Shown one piece after another: positions 50,455 to 59,313 of a stretch of DNA of 64,000 bases. The DNA comes from Opitutia bacterium (GTDB taxonomy: Bacteria > Verrucomicrobiota > Verrucomicrobiia > Opitutales > Coraliomargaritaceae), in the NCBI GenBank assembly GCA_029252625.1, contig JAQXBA010000004.1, forward strand, positions 1-64,000, in the 5' to 3' direction. Both the position numbers and the translations under genes were made by a program. Numbering within the stretch: position 1 is the stretch's first letter; the number at the start of each line of letters is the position of its first letter. The notes under the pieces are model-generated. The model saw only the letters and a program-made list of their open reading frames with translations. It did not search any database and had not been told where the DNA came from.

Positions 50455-51036
50455 ATGAACACGACGTCTCACCCTTCACTCGCCCGTGCGCTCATCGGTC
50501 TAGTCTCGATCGTCGCGCTAAGTCTTCTAAACGGTTGCGCCAACTATCATTTAGGCTCGTCCGCGCAGATCCCGTTCAAGTCCATTTACATCAAACCCGC
50601 GACCAATCATAGCTTCGCTCCACAAGCACAACCAATCGTCAGCGCCCAAATCCGCGAAACCTTCATTCGTGATGCGCGCGTCAAGCTCGTCGCCAACCAA
50701 GCCGACGCCGACGCAGTACTCTATGTTGATCTCACTGACTACGATCGCTCTGGTGGATCACGTAACAGTACCGACACCGCCATCGCCAACGACTTCAACA
50801 TTCGAATCACTGCCAAGGTCTCTCTCTATGACCAATCAAAAGGCAGCTACTTATTCCAGCAACGCTCCATTCAAGCCAATACAAAGGCCTACATTGGTAA
50901 TCCTTATAACGGCGGCACTGCTGCTAAAGTCGACAATCAAATCATCTCTTACCAACTGAGTGAGCGCCAAGCGATGGAGCAACTCGCTCGCGAGATCGCC
51001 CGAAAGATCACCGACCAAGTGCTGAGCCCTTGGTAA
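50455..51036 (+). CDS. lptE: LptE-like outer-membrane lipoprotein
   Basis: The 193-residue protein has a lipoprotein signal with lipobox LLNGC (Cys about residue 28). It has the LptE-type core: YHLGSSAQIPFKSIYIKPATN, ADAVLYVDLTDYDRSGGSR, and a C-terminal helix (QAMEQLAREIARKITDQVLSPW). LptE plugs the LptD barrel for lipopolysaccharide export. Placement after a BamD-like gene supports the call. It converges with the glucosylglycerate operon. Confidence 0.82.
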   Translation: MNTTSHPSLARALIGLVSIVALSLLNGCANYHLGSSAQIPFKSIYIKPATNHSFAPQAQPIVSAQIRETFIRDARVKLVANQADADAVLYVDLTDYDRSGGSRNSTDTAIANDFNIRITAKVSLYDQSKGSYLFQQRSIQANTKAYIGNPYNGGTAAKVDNQIISYQLSERQAMEQLAREIARKITDQVLSPW

Positions 51037-51124
51037 GCGAATTACCGACAATTCGATCGTAGATCGAGGAAATGGTCGTCAACCAAAGACCGACCAAAAA
51101 ATTACTAATGTAGCCGAATCTCAG

Positions 51125-54112
51125 TTACGCCTGATTCGTAATCCAGACGCAGCTATATGGTGGCAGCTCGAGCACTGCATCAAGGTCTTCGTAAAGCTGA
51201 CCACTAATAAGGTCCGTCCACGAATCGGTTGCGATCAGATTTAACTCCACCATTGGTATCAGTTGAAGTTCGGCAGAAACATTATGCAGCGCAAAAACAC
51301 TTTGCGCACGATCTAGACTCTCACGCCAAAAAGCGAAGACCTGATCTGAGAAGTGTAGTGTGTATTGGGTCGCGTTGGGATGAAATGCCGACTGCTGCCG
51401 ACGAATCTGGACTAAGCGCTTCATCTCAGCAAAGACAGCTTGATGATGCCGTTCGGGATCAGCCAAAGCAGCTACAAGATCATCCGCCTGCCACTGATAG
51501 CGATTGATCGTGCGCGCTCTCCCGGTCTGCGCCATCCCTTCGCGATTATTTTCAGTACCCAAAAGACTGTGGACGTAAATCGCGGGCATCCCTTCGAGGG
51601 CCAACATAATCTTATGCGCACAGAGGAAACGCTCTACCTGCAAGCCATCCTCGCCGCCGCCAATCCTTTGCGCCATTGCACTGTAGAGCGAAATATTTGC
51701 CTCATACGGCGTCAAGTCACCAGTTGCCGTTCGACGCATCGAGATCTCACCGCCTGAATCGCGAAGCGTCTCGATCAGACCATCAAGTTCACCCGCAGAG
51801 AGCAATCCCTCGGCCGGACGCAGACCGATTCCATCATGCGAAGCAACAAAGTTCAAATAAGCTCGACCACGACGCGCGGGTGGCATCGACATCATCCATG
51901 TTTTCAAATGCTTGCAATTACCACTCAAAATCGAATTCAGCAATAGCGGCGGCAGCGAGAAATTATAGATCAAATGCGCCTCATTATCGTTGCCAAAATA
52001 GCTCAAATTCTCGCGATTTGGCACGTTCGTCTCAGTAACAATCACAGCAGATGGTTCGATATTTTCGATCACTACCCGTATCAGCTTAATCAACTCATGC
52101 GTTTGAGGCAAATGTACACAAGTCGACCCTGACTCCTTCCACAGGAAGGCAATCGCATCCAACCGAAAGTAACGAATTCCCTGCTCCAAGTAATAACGGA
52201 TAATTCGGACCATCTCTAAAAACACTTCCGGATTACTGAAATCAAGGTCCACCTGGTCCTCACTAAAGGTGCACCAGACATGCTTTTCGCCATCGACAGT
52301 TTCCACTTTGGTCAACAACGGCGAACTGCGCGGACGAACCACCCTGGATAGATCCGCATAATCAAGACCATTTATAAAATAATCACTGCCCTTGCCGCGA
52401 CCTGCTAAAAAGTTTTGAAACCAACGAGATTCTCGCGAGCAGTGATTAATGACCATATCTGCCATGAGATTAAACTCGTCACTAATCGAAGCAAGATCCG
52501 CCCAAGTGCCTAGTTCCGGATTGACCGCTTTGTAGTCAATCACCGAAAAGCCGTCATCCGAGCTGTAAGGATTAAACGGCAGCACATGCACACTACTAAA
52601 CGTGGCTTTGAGGTCGCGCATCAAAAAATTCTTAAGCTCACGCAGCGGCGTGCGTACCTCGCTCACGATCGAATTACCATAAGTAATTAACATGACGTCT
52701 GATTCGTCCCATTTACTGGTGCCAGATGCAGTGGTCGAAGATTGCTCCGACATTCCACCAGCTTCAAAAATCTGCTCAGTAATCGTCTCGGCTCGCTCTG
52801 TGCCATAGACCTCAGTCACGTGCTGCGCCATGCGCTGACGTACACGCTGCGCCTTCAGATTGTGCGATGGATTAATAACGACCTCTGAACCAAACTCATA
52901 GCGATCATCTTCAACCGCCTCTTTTATTTGATGCAATATGTCTGGAACTGCCGCAATCACTCGATTCCAACTCGGCATAAACGGCACATCCATTGACTTC
53001 TTCGGATCGAGAAAATCTTCACCAGCTTGCAAAATATTTTCAGCAAAAACTTCAACCGTAGACCCTTCGATGTGACGATCATACTTCAAACCATTGATTG
53101 CCGCATCGCTGTAATAGCTATCCACTAAATCCAGCGCGATTCGGTAATAAGCCGCCTTAATCGTACGGACATGCTCATGCGAAAAAACTTGTCCTTGAGT
53201 CGCCATCTTCCGATAGAGCGACTTAGTAATATCACAACTCATCTTTGAAAGACCACGCGAGCGATCTTCCAATGATAGATCCTGATGCTTGTGATCATAA
53301 GTATCTGCCACATCAACCTGACAAATTTGATTCGTCGCATAGTTGCGATGCATCTCCGAGAGCACACCCATTTCCAGACCCCAGTCAGATGGAATGCGAA
53401 TATCCTCAATCACATCGGTCTGCAGCGAAAACTCACCCGCAAGCGGGTAGCGAAAACTATCTAAATAATCGAGGAAGTCATTCGCACCACAAACCTTCTT
53501 TAAGGCACGAATCAATGGAGTGACCAACAGCCGACAAACGCGCCCATTCATCGAATCATTTGCAACACGAGCGTAGAACCCCTTACAAAACTTATAACTT
53601 AACGCTGGGTTCGCCACAGGATAAATCAGACGAGCGAGCATATCGCGTTTATAGGTCGTAATATCACAGTCATGCAGTGCCACCGCCTTCGCCTTTCCAG
53701 CAGCTAGTACGTAACCAAACATATACCAGACGTTGCGTCCCTTGCCCATTTCATTCGGAGCAAGACCCTTCTCATTCAGCAACGCATCAATCTTACGTAA
53801 GCGCGGCCCATCATTCCAAAGGACCTCAGGCATCTGCGGCAATCCACTAAAAAACTGCAGCGCGTGCCGATACTCTGCCTCATTCGCACGATCCAGTCCA
53901 ACCACGACTTGATCCAAATATGGCACGTCCGCTATCTCACTTAAAATGGCAGAAAGCGCATGCCCCTGCAGCTCAGAATATAGCGACGGCAGCACTAAGG
54001 CCATCGGACGACGCTTGCGAAACTGCATCAAATCAGCCTCCAGTTTTTCGAGTGGCCGATCATTCAGCTGGTGCAGTGTTGTAATTAATCCGTGTTGATG
54101 AAAGTCGCCCAT
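51125..54112 (-). CDS. Fusion of glucosyl-3-phosphoglycerate synthase and GH13_18 phosphorylase
   Basis: This 995-residue protein has two complete enzymes. Residues about 1-415 match glucosyl-3-phosphoglycerate synthase (GpgS, GT81): ALVLPSLYSE, LWNDGPR, GKGRNVW (123-129), the DCD metal motif (HDCD, 147-150), PLAGEFSLQTD and DHKHQ (273-277). Residues about 421-995 match the sucrose-phosphorylase-like GH13_18 family: nucleophile D652 (RLDAIAF), acid/base E694 (TETNV) and stabiliser D760 (SHDG). From the partner domain, the phosphorylase is inferred to be of the glucosylglycerate type (glucosylglycerate + Pi to Glc-1-P + glycerate). Sucrose or glucosylglycerol specificity is not excluded. It is cytoplasmic and follows the phosphatase gene by 70 bases. 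Confidence 0.88.
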   Translation of the reverse strand: MGDFHQHGLITTLHQLNDRPLEKLEADLMQFRKRRPMALVLPSLYSELQGHALSAILSEIADVPYLDQVVVGLDRANEAEYRHALQFFSGLPQMPEVLWNDGPRLRKIDALLNEKGLAPNEMGKGRNVWYMFGYVLAAGKAKAVALHDCDITTYKRDMLARLIYPVANPALSYKFCKGFYARVANDSMNGRVCRLLVTPLIRALKKVCGANDFLDYLDSFRYPLAGEFSLQTDVIEDIRIPSDWGLEMGVLSEMHRNYATNQICQVDVADTYDHKHQDLSLEDRSRGLSKMSCDITKSLYRKMATQGQVFSHEHVRTIKAAYYRIALDLVDSYYSDAAINGLKYDRHIEGSTVEVFAENILQAGEDFLDPKKSMDVPFMPSWNRVIAAVPDILHQIKEAVEDDRYEFGSEVVINPSHNLKAQRVRQRMAQHVTEVYGTERAETITEQIFEAGGMSEQSSTTASGTSKWDESDVMLITYGNSIVSEVRTPLRELKNFLMRDLKATFSSVHVLPFNPYSSDDGFSVIDYKAVNPELGTWADLASISDEFNLMADMVINHCSRESRWFQNFLAGRGKGSDYFINGLDYADLSRVVRPRSSPLLTKVETVDGEKHVWCTFSEDQVDLDFSNPEVFLEMVRIIRYYLEQGIRYFRLDAIAFLWKESGSTCVHLPQTHELIKLIRVVIENIEPSAVIVTETNVPNRENLSYFGNDNEAHLIYNFSLPPLLLNSILSGNCKHLKTWMMSMPPARRGRAYLNFVASHDGIGLRPAEGLLSAGELDGLIETLRDSGGEISMRRTATGDLTPYEANISLYSAMAQRIGGGEDGLQVERFLCAHKIMLALEGMPAIYVHSLLGTENNREGMAQTGRARTINRYQWQADDLVAALADPERHHQAVFAEMKRLVQIRRQQSAFHPNATQYTLHFSDQVFAFWRESLDRAQSVFALHNVSAELQLIPMVELNLIATDSWTDLISGQLYEDLDAVLELPPYSCVWITNQA

Positions 54113-54182
54113 AATATATGTGTTAAAATTAGTCGCTTGAAATCTGAATTTTTAAAGTCGCACAGAGTTAAATCGGGACGGA

Positions 54183-55028
54183 TCACAGCAAAGCCGAAGA
54201 CCCGAGCTCATCTCTAATGATAGTTAGAATCGCTTCATTCCAACCGGCGGTCGCAGGCATTGAAGCAATGCGTACATCAGGCCCTTGCGGCGAAATATGC
54301 CGCCCACCCGCATGCGGAATAACCACGGCTATGTCTGCCACCTCAAGCATCGCTTGATCGTTTTGGCTATCGCCCAAAGCCACGACCACCCATTCTACAT
54401 CAGGCATCGCCTTCTGATACAGGGCCTTCACTGCAACAGTCCCGCTAGCCTTATCAGCAGGTCCCATTAAATGTAGAAAGCGCCCCCCCATCAACAGGCG
54501 GATACCGTCTTTAGCTAAAGATCGTTCGAACGTAGCACGCCGAGCTAAAGTATCTTTCCACAAAATCGGCTCAGTCGCATGCCGCGACTGAGCGCGACTC
54601 GCCGCGGCAGAACTCAATCCAGTATGTTCCGTGACCATCGCATCCGACCAATCCGCAAAACCTTCGAACAAGTAACCCTCAGCCACGCGCAGTGAATGAG
54701 CCCGGCTTAGAATAAAGTCGCGAGAGAGCCCCGTGACCTGGATCCAATCATTCGCCGAATGATGAAAATCCTTAGGCTGATCCAGCAAGCCCGACTCTTG
54801 CGGCACAGCCAGCAAGCCGCCGTTCTCTGCAACCACAGGAGCAAGGGTGCCCAAGCTATGCGTAAAATACTTCATTTCAGAAATAGTCTTACTTGAATTG
54901 AGCACCAAAGGAATCTTCAGCGTCTTTAGGCATTGTAACGCAGGCCTAGCAGCTTGCCAAGAATAGGAATTATCTAACAACGAACCGTCGAGATCCGTAA
55001 CGACCAGCAGTTTTTTTTTCGCAAGCAT
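54183..55028 (-). CDS. Glucosyl/mannosyl-3-phosphoglycerate phosphatase, HAD family
   Basis: The 281-residue protein has HAD-IIB features: catalytic pair D12/D14 (TDLDGSLLD), motif II Ser/Thr in LNSSKT, and the acidic metal motif ALGDSQNDQAMLE. The family member of this length is mannosyl-3-phosphoglycerate phosphatase. With a GpgS partner gene next door it should remove the phosphate of glucosyl-3-phosphoglycerate. It is first in the operon, so it is likely made together with the fusion enzyme. Confidence 0.85.
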   Translation of the reverse strand: MLAKKKLLVVTDLDGSLLDNSYSWQAARPALQCLKTLKIPLVLNSSKTISEMKYFTHSLGTLAPVVAENGGLLAVPQESGLLDQPKDFHHSANDWIQVTGLSRDFILSRAHSLRVAEGYLFEGFADWSDAMVTEHTGLSSAAASRAQSRHATEPILWKDTLARRATFERSLAKDGIRLLMGGRFLHLMGPADKASGTVAVKALYQKAMPDVEWVVVALGDSQNDQAMLEVADIAVVIPHAGGRHISPQGPDVRIASMPATAGWNEAILTIIRDELGSSALL

Positions 55029-55559
55029 CGCTACAAAAATTAAACTAAGACTTTTTTAAACAAACTGCTATCGCGCCTACCTCGCGCGAACCCTATCATC
55101 AAATGCCAACAAAACTTAGACCGATCACAAAGCCATTCAGTAAATTCGCTATAGTGTGTTTGTAAAATAGTAAGCGCAGCATACATGACATTTGTTATGC
55201 AGGAATGATGCCAATTCTAAAATCAACCAAAGGCTTAGCATCGCTAAGCTTGAATCACTAGCCAGCCCCTAGAACTCACTCCAGCATCACGATCAGCTTC
55301 GCCATGCGCTTAAGCCCGAGCTCAAGCAATCTACCAAGCACGACAAATGCCACACATAAGATCAGCCAGTCTCAGAATTGAAAAACCAGAAAAATCGCGC
55401 TAAGGACTGCGCACTATTAGATGGAAGTGGTTCGAGAGAATTAAGTAAGTGAGTACCACTGCAAAATTGCACATCACCGGATATTTCAGTTCGTCCCTAA
55501 TTTTGAAATATCCAGCAGCGATCGATGACGAATGTGTAACCGATAGTGCGCTGAGTGCA
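55029..55559. other. 531-base intergenic region before the glucosylglycerate operon
   Basis: No gene is seen. The 150-base stretch next to the phosphatase start is A/T-rich and should hold the operon promoter. Small palindromes are at 55179-55200 (GCATA arms, 12-base centre) and 55233-55249 (GCTTAGC/GCTAAGC, 3-base loop). Either could be an operator or part of a small RNA. The far end, next to hisI, has a weak hairpin (AGTGC/GCACT) ending at the hisI stop. Confidence 0.45.
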
Positions 55560-55985
55560 CTAGACCTGACCCGCATCAACGAATTGCAACGAATCGTCTT
55601 TCTTCAAGCGACGATAATAGCAACCTGAACGAGCGACACCCGCTTGATTCTTAGTGTGGCAGGCACCTTTGCCTGCGGGAGTAACAGAGTACAAAATAGA
55701 ATTCTGCTCACAATTGACACGAATATCCTCAATTTTGAGATAATCCCCACTCGTCTTGCCTTTGATCCACAATTCATTGCGGCTAGTACTCCAAAATGTC
55801 GCCATTCCGCACTCGAGTGCAGTCTGAAGGGCCAATTCGTTCGCATACCCAACGATGAGAACCTCGCCGGTCTTGGCATCCTGAGCGATTGCCGGCAGCA
55901 CATCTACTCCGCAATTTGCCACTTTATGCAGCTTGGTAAAATCAAGATTAAGGACTGTTCCCTGTTCTAGTTCTTCATGTGTCAT
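55560..55985 (-). CDS. hisI: Phosphoribosyl-AMP cyclohydrolase
   Basis: The 141-residue enzyme opens the purine ring in step 3 of histidine synthesis. It shows EVLIVGYANELAL, TFWSTSRNELWIKGKTSGDYL and the zinc-site Cys in GACHTK and SGCYYRRL. The usual DxDxD metal motif is NCEQNS here, as in some other HisI branches. The start at 55985 (MTHEELE) is preferred to 56006. No HisE domain is fused. Confidence 0.9.
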   Translation of the reverse strand: MTHEELEQGTVLNLDFTKLHKVANCGVDVLPAIAQDAKTGEVLIVGYANELALQTALECGMATFWSTSRNELWIKGKTSGDYLKIEDIRVNCEQNSILYSVTPAGKGACHTKNQAGVARSGCYYRRLKKDDSLQFVDAGQV

Positions 55986-56170
55986 GGCTGTTGAATAAGC
56001 TCTCACAAACGCCTGAGTCGAGTTTCAAATTTGAATTATGCATCCCTCTAAAGTGAATAATTCATCCTCAAGCACTGATTTTTCCTTTCAATTACTAGGC
56101 AACAGCCCATCGTGCTACCTTTCATTCTAAGAAGAACCTGGCGCCCAAAGCACCTCAAACACACAAACTT

Positions 56171-58174
56171 ATGACCACAGCCACACAATCTAGTGCTGAC
56201 ATTCTCTCCCAAGCAGCCAACCAAGCCCGCGGGCTTGCGATCGATGCAATCCACGCCTGTAGCTCTGGCCACTTAGGCCTACCACTCGGTTGCGCAGAAA
56301 TCGGCGCCGTCTTATTCGGCGACAATGGCCTGCGCTATAATCCAGCTGCACCAAAATGGCTCAACCGCGACCGCTTCGTACTCTCAGCTGGGCACGGCTC
56401 GATGTTTGTTTACTCATGGCTGCATCTTGCTGGCTATGACCTCTCCCTAGAAGAAGTGAAAAACTTCCGCGTGCTCGGCTCCGAGACGCCAGGGCATCCG
56501 GAATTCGGCGACACTGCTGGCGTTGAAGCCACCACAGGCCCACTCGGCCAAGGCATTGGCAATGCGGTCGGCTTCGCACTTTCCGGTAAGCGTGCGGCGG
56601 CACAGTTCAACACACCTGAACACACCCTGTTCGATCAACACATCTTCGCACTCAACGGTGACGGATGTCTGCAAGAAGGTGTTGCCAAAGAAGCGATCGC
56701 TTTTGCCGGCCACAACAAACTTGATAACCTTATCCTCATCTATGATTCCAACGACGTCACACTCGACGCAATGGCAACACAATCACAGAGCGAAGATGCT
56801 GAGTCCTACTTCATCTCCCAAAACTGGGATGCGATCACCATTGACGGTCACAATCTGACTGCGATCAAGGAAGCCATCGCGCACGCCAAGTCCAATGACA
56901 ACGGCAAGCCAACCGTCATCATCGCGAAGACTACCATTGGTAAAGGCATTCCTGAAGTTGCAGGCACTGCGGCAGGCCACGGCGAAGGTGGCGCGAAGTT
57001 CGCAGCCGAAGCACGCAAGGGCCTCGGTCTCCCTGAAGAGACTTTCTACGTATCCGAAGACGTCCGCGCACACTTCGCAGAGCAAGCCGAAGCAGGCAAA
57101 GCAGCCTTCACTGACTGGGAAGCGACCTACGCAGCATGGAGCGCAGCGAACCCAGCACTTGCTGCTGAGCTCGAAAGCTCTGTAAAGGGCGAGATCCCTG
57201 CCGACCTCGTCAGCCGCATCCCAGAATTCGGAGCAGGCACCGGTTCTGCAACACGCGCCTCAGGTGGAGTGGTCATCCAATCCGTCGCCAAGGAAGTACC
57301 ACAACTGATCACTGGTTCTGCTGACCTTTACGGTTCGACCAAGAACTACATCAAAGACGGCGGCGATTTCTCCCCAGAGAATTTCGGTGGACGTAATATT
57401 TGGTTTGGTATTCGTGAACATGCAATGGGTGCAATTTGCAACGGTATCGCATACGACGGTCTCTTCCGTGCAAGTGGCGCGACTTTTCTCGTATTCGCTG
57501 ACTATTTGCGCCCTGCAATCCGCCTCGCAGGTCTAGCTAAGCTTCCTGTGACCTACATCTTCACACACGACTCCGTCGGTGTTGGAGAAGACGGCCCCAC
57601 TCACCAGCCTGTTGAAACCGTCAGTGGCCTGCGCGTGATTCCCAATGTGGACGTCATCCGACCATCGGATGCCGAAGAAACTGCTGCTGCGTTTGCAGGG
57701 GCGATGCTTCGTCAAGACGGACCCACAGCGTTGATCCTCACTCGTCAAAACATCCCTGCCAACGACAACATCAGCGTCGCCGATCGTCGTGAAGGCACCA
57801 TCAAGGGTGGCTACATCGCGAAGAAGGAAACAGGCGACCTAAAGATCATCATCATGGCAACCGGCTCTGAAGTGCAACACGCACTCGGCGCAGCTGAGCA
57901 ACTGGGTGACGGCGTACGCGTCGTCTCTCTGCCATGCTTCGAGCGCTTCGAACGCCAATCCGCAGACTACATCGAAAGCGTCCTTCCTCTCAGCTGCACA
58001 GCGCGTGTTGCTGTTGAAGCAGGTGTTTCCGCGACATGGGGCAAGTACGTAGGCCTGACAGGCAAGACAGTCTGCATCGACCGCTTCGGAATCTCCGCAC
58101 CAGGCGACACCGTCATGGTTAAGCTTGGCATGACTGCAGACAACGTTGCAGCTGTCGCTAAAGAACTGCTCTAG
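56171..58174 (+). CDS. tkt: Transketolase
   Basis: The 667-residue ThDP enzyme moves two-carbon units in the pentose phosphate pathway. Hallmarks are [22 protein letters not shown], the ThDP motif beginning NGDGCLQEG, and in the pyrimidine domain [32 protein letters not shown] and [10 protein letters not shown]. Length is normal for E. coli type. It is divergent from hisI and ends with a terminator. Confidence 0.95.
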   Translation: MTTATQSSADILSQAANQARGLAIDAIHACSSGHLGLPLGCAEIGAVLFGDNGLRYNPAAPKWLNRDRFVLSAGHGSMFVYSWLHLAGYDLSLEEVKNFRVLGSETPGHPEFGDTAGVEATTGPLGQGIGNAVGFALSGKRAAAQFNTPEHTLFDQHIFALNGDGCLQEGVAKEAIAFAGHNKLDNLILIYDSNDVTLDAMATQSQSEDAESYFISQNWDAITIDGHNLTAIKEAIAHAKSNDNGKPTVIIAKTTIGKGIPEVAGTAAGHGEGGAKFAAEARKGLGLPEETFYVSEDVRAHFAEQAEAGKAAFTDWEATYAAWSAANPALAAELESSVKGEIPADLVSRIPEFGAGTGSATRASGGVVIQSVAKEVPQLITGSADLYGSTKNYIKDGGDFSPENFGGRNIWFGIREHAMGAICNGIAYDGLFRASGATFLVFADYLRPAIRLAGLAKLPVTYIFTHDSVGVGEDGPTHQPVETVSGLRVIPNVDVIRPSDAEETAAAFAGAMLRQDGPTALILTRQNIPANDNISVADRREGTIKGGYIAKKETGDLKIIIMATGSEVQHALGAAEQLGDGVRVVSLPCFERFERQSADYIESVLPLSCTARVAVEAGVSATWGKYVGLTGKTVCIDRFGISAPGDTVMVKLGMTADNVAAVAKELL

Positions 58175-58195
58175 CCGTAGTCACTTTTTGTATAC

Positions 58196-58227
58196 AAAAG
58201 GTCGTCCCGATTGGGGCGGCCTTTTTT
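58196..58227 (+). terminator. Intrinsic terminator of transketolase
   Basis: AAAAGGTCGTCCC and GGGGCGGCCTTTT form a 13-base stem with two wobble pairs and a GATT loop, followed by T-rich sequence, 22 bases after the tkt stop. Confidence 0.88.
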
Positions 58228-58271
58228 GTGCTCATGATCGATGATGAGATTCCATCAACAGGCCACTCCGC

Positions 58272-59171
58272 TCATGCTTCGGTTCGACTACGCAACAAAT
58301 GACGCGGCCCCCGGCCATACTGCGCGCGAAAGACTTTATAAAATTGGGCATAGCTGCCAAAACCAGCTTCGAACATCGCTTCAGTCATATTGGACGAACC
58401 TCCGTCCGCATAGCATTCCCAAAAGCGCCCGAGACGTATGTTGTTCTTATACTGGCTCAGCGGGATGCCTACCTGCTTGCGAAAGATTCGGCTCAGATAG
58501 GCCTCACTGATACTACACTTCTTGGCCAGTTCGCCGAGAGACTCACTTTCGGGATTCTCACTAATCAACGCCAATGCCTGACGCACGGAGGCATGTAGCT
58601 TGAGACTACCGGCACGCGCCTCGGCAGCTTGCTGATAACGCCACGCCAACAACACTAAGTGACGCAGTCCGGCATTCAAGGCATCAGGATCGTGATGCTG
58701 ATAGCGAAACGAAGAATCCACACCAAAGCCCGCTTCACGATTGAGCAGATCCGCATCCATCGAGCCTTCCATGATGGCGCCCATCATCCGCTCCATCAGA
58801 TCAAATCGGGCAGGCTCGAGGATACTATGTAAAATCCCCACATCGCCGACATCTTGTTTGCCTAAATCAACATAAGTCGCACTGCGACAGGCGCGCTGAA
58901 TCATGTCGGGCGTAAAGACGCCGACGTAATATTGAGCATCCGGTGTGCGATGCATGATTTGGTGCTCCTGCGAAGGAAAAAACCACAGCAACGCCCCACG
59001 CCCGAAGGTATAACTGCGCCCATCCAGCACGTAGGTAATTTCGCCGTTTATGACTAGATTCAATTCAAGCTCGAGGTGACGGTGACTCACTAGAACCGGC
59101 GGATTCCGCACAGACTCCGCTAAAAACAGAAATCCATCATACTCAGGGTCGATTTTGAGAGAAACCAGCAT
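58272..59171 (-). CDS. AraC-family transcriptional regulator (second locus)
   Basis: The 299-residue protein has an N-terminal cupin-like domain (SHRHLELELNLVINGEITYVL with GRGALLWFFPSQEHQ). A C-terminal AraC DNA-binding domain follows (ELAKKCSISEAYLSRIFRKQVGIPLSQY, then EAMFEAGFGSYAQFYKVFRAQYGRGPRHL). The start at 59171 (ATG) is preferred to a TTG 36 bases upstream. Divergent placement next to the desaturase fusion suggests that it controls that gene and perhaps the sugar genes after it. Confidence 0.9.
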   Translation of the reverse strand: MLVSLKIDPEYDGFLFLAESVRNPPVLVSHRHLELELNLVINGEITYVLDGRSYTFGRGALLWFFPSQEHQIMHRTPDAQYYVGVFTPDMIQRACRSATYVDLGKQDVGDVGILHSILEPARFDLMERMMGAIMEGSMDADLLNREAGFGVDSSFRYQHHDPDALNAGLRHLVLLAWRYQQAAEARAGSLKLHASVRQALALISENPESESLGELAKKCSISEAYLSRIFRKQVGIPLSQYKNNIRLGRFWECYADGGSSNMTEAMFEAGFGSYAQFYKVFRAQYGRGPRHLLRSRTEA

Positions 59172-59313
59172 TTGGACAAAATACGATAAGTTTATGTCTG
59201 AATGCAAGAAGACAGATAGGCTACTTTCCTGTATAAATAGGACTAATACTATAGCAGGCTTTGCTGGATGCAGAGTTAAACAGATCCTTACACCACCAAC
59301 CCCACATACCTTT
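59172..59313. promoter_or_regulatory. Divergent control region of the second sugar locus
   Basis: The 142 bases between the AraC gene and the fusion gene carry two small inverted repeats: TGTCT (59195-59199)/AGACA (59210-59214) and TCCT (59227-59230)/AGGA (59239-59242), the latter flanking GTATAAAT. TACTAT at 59248-59253 is a possible -10 for the fusion gene. All are candidate sites only. Confidence 0.4.

Noticed and set aside
59155-59313. N-terminal extension of the desaturase fusion
   Set aside because: It overlaps the divergent AraC gene and its promoter region; the extra residues are not like the family.
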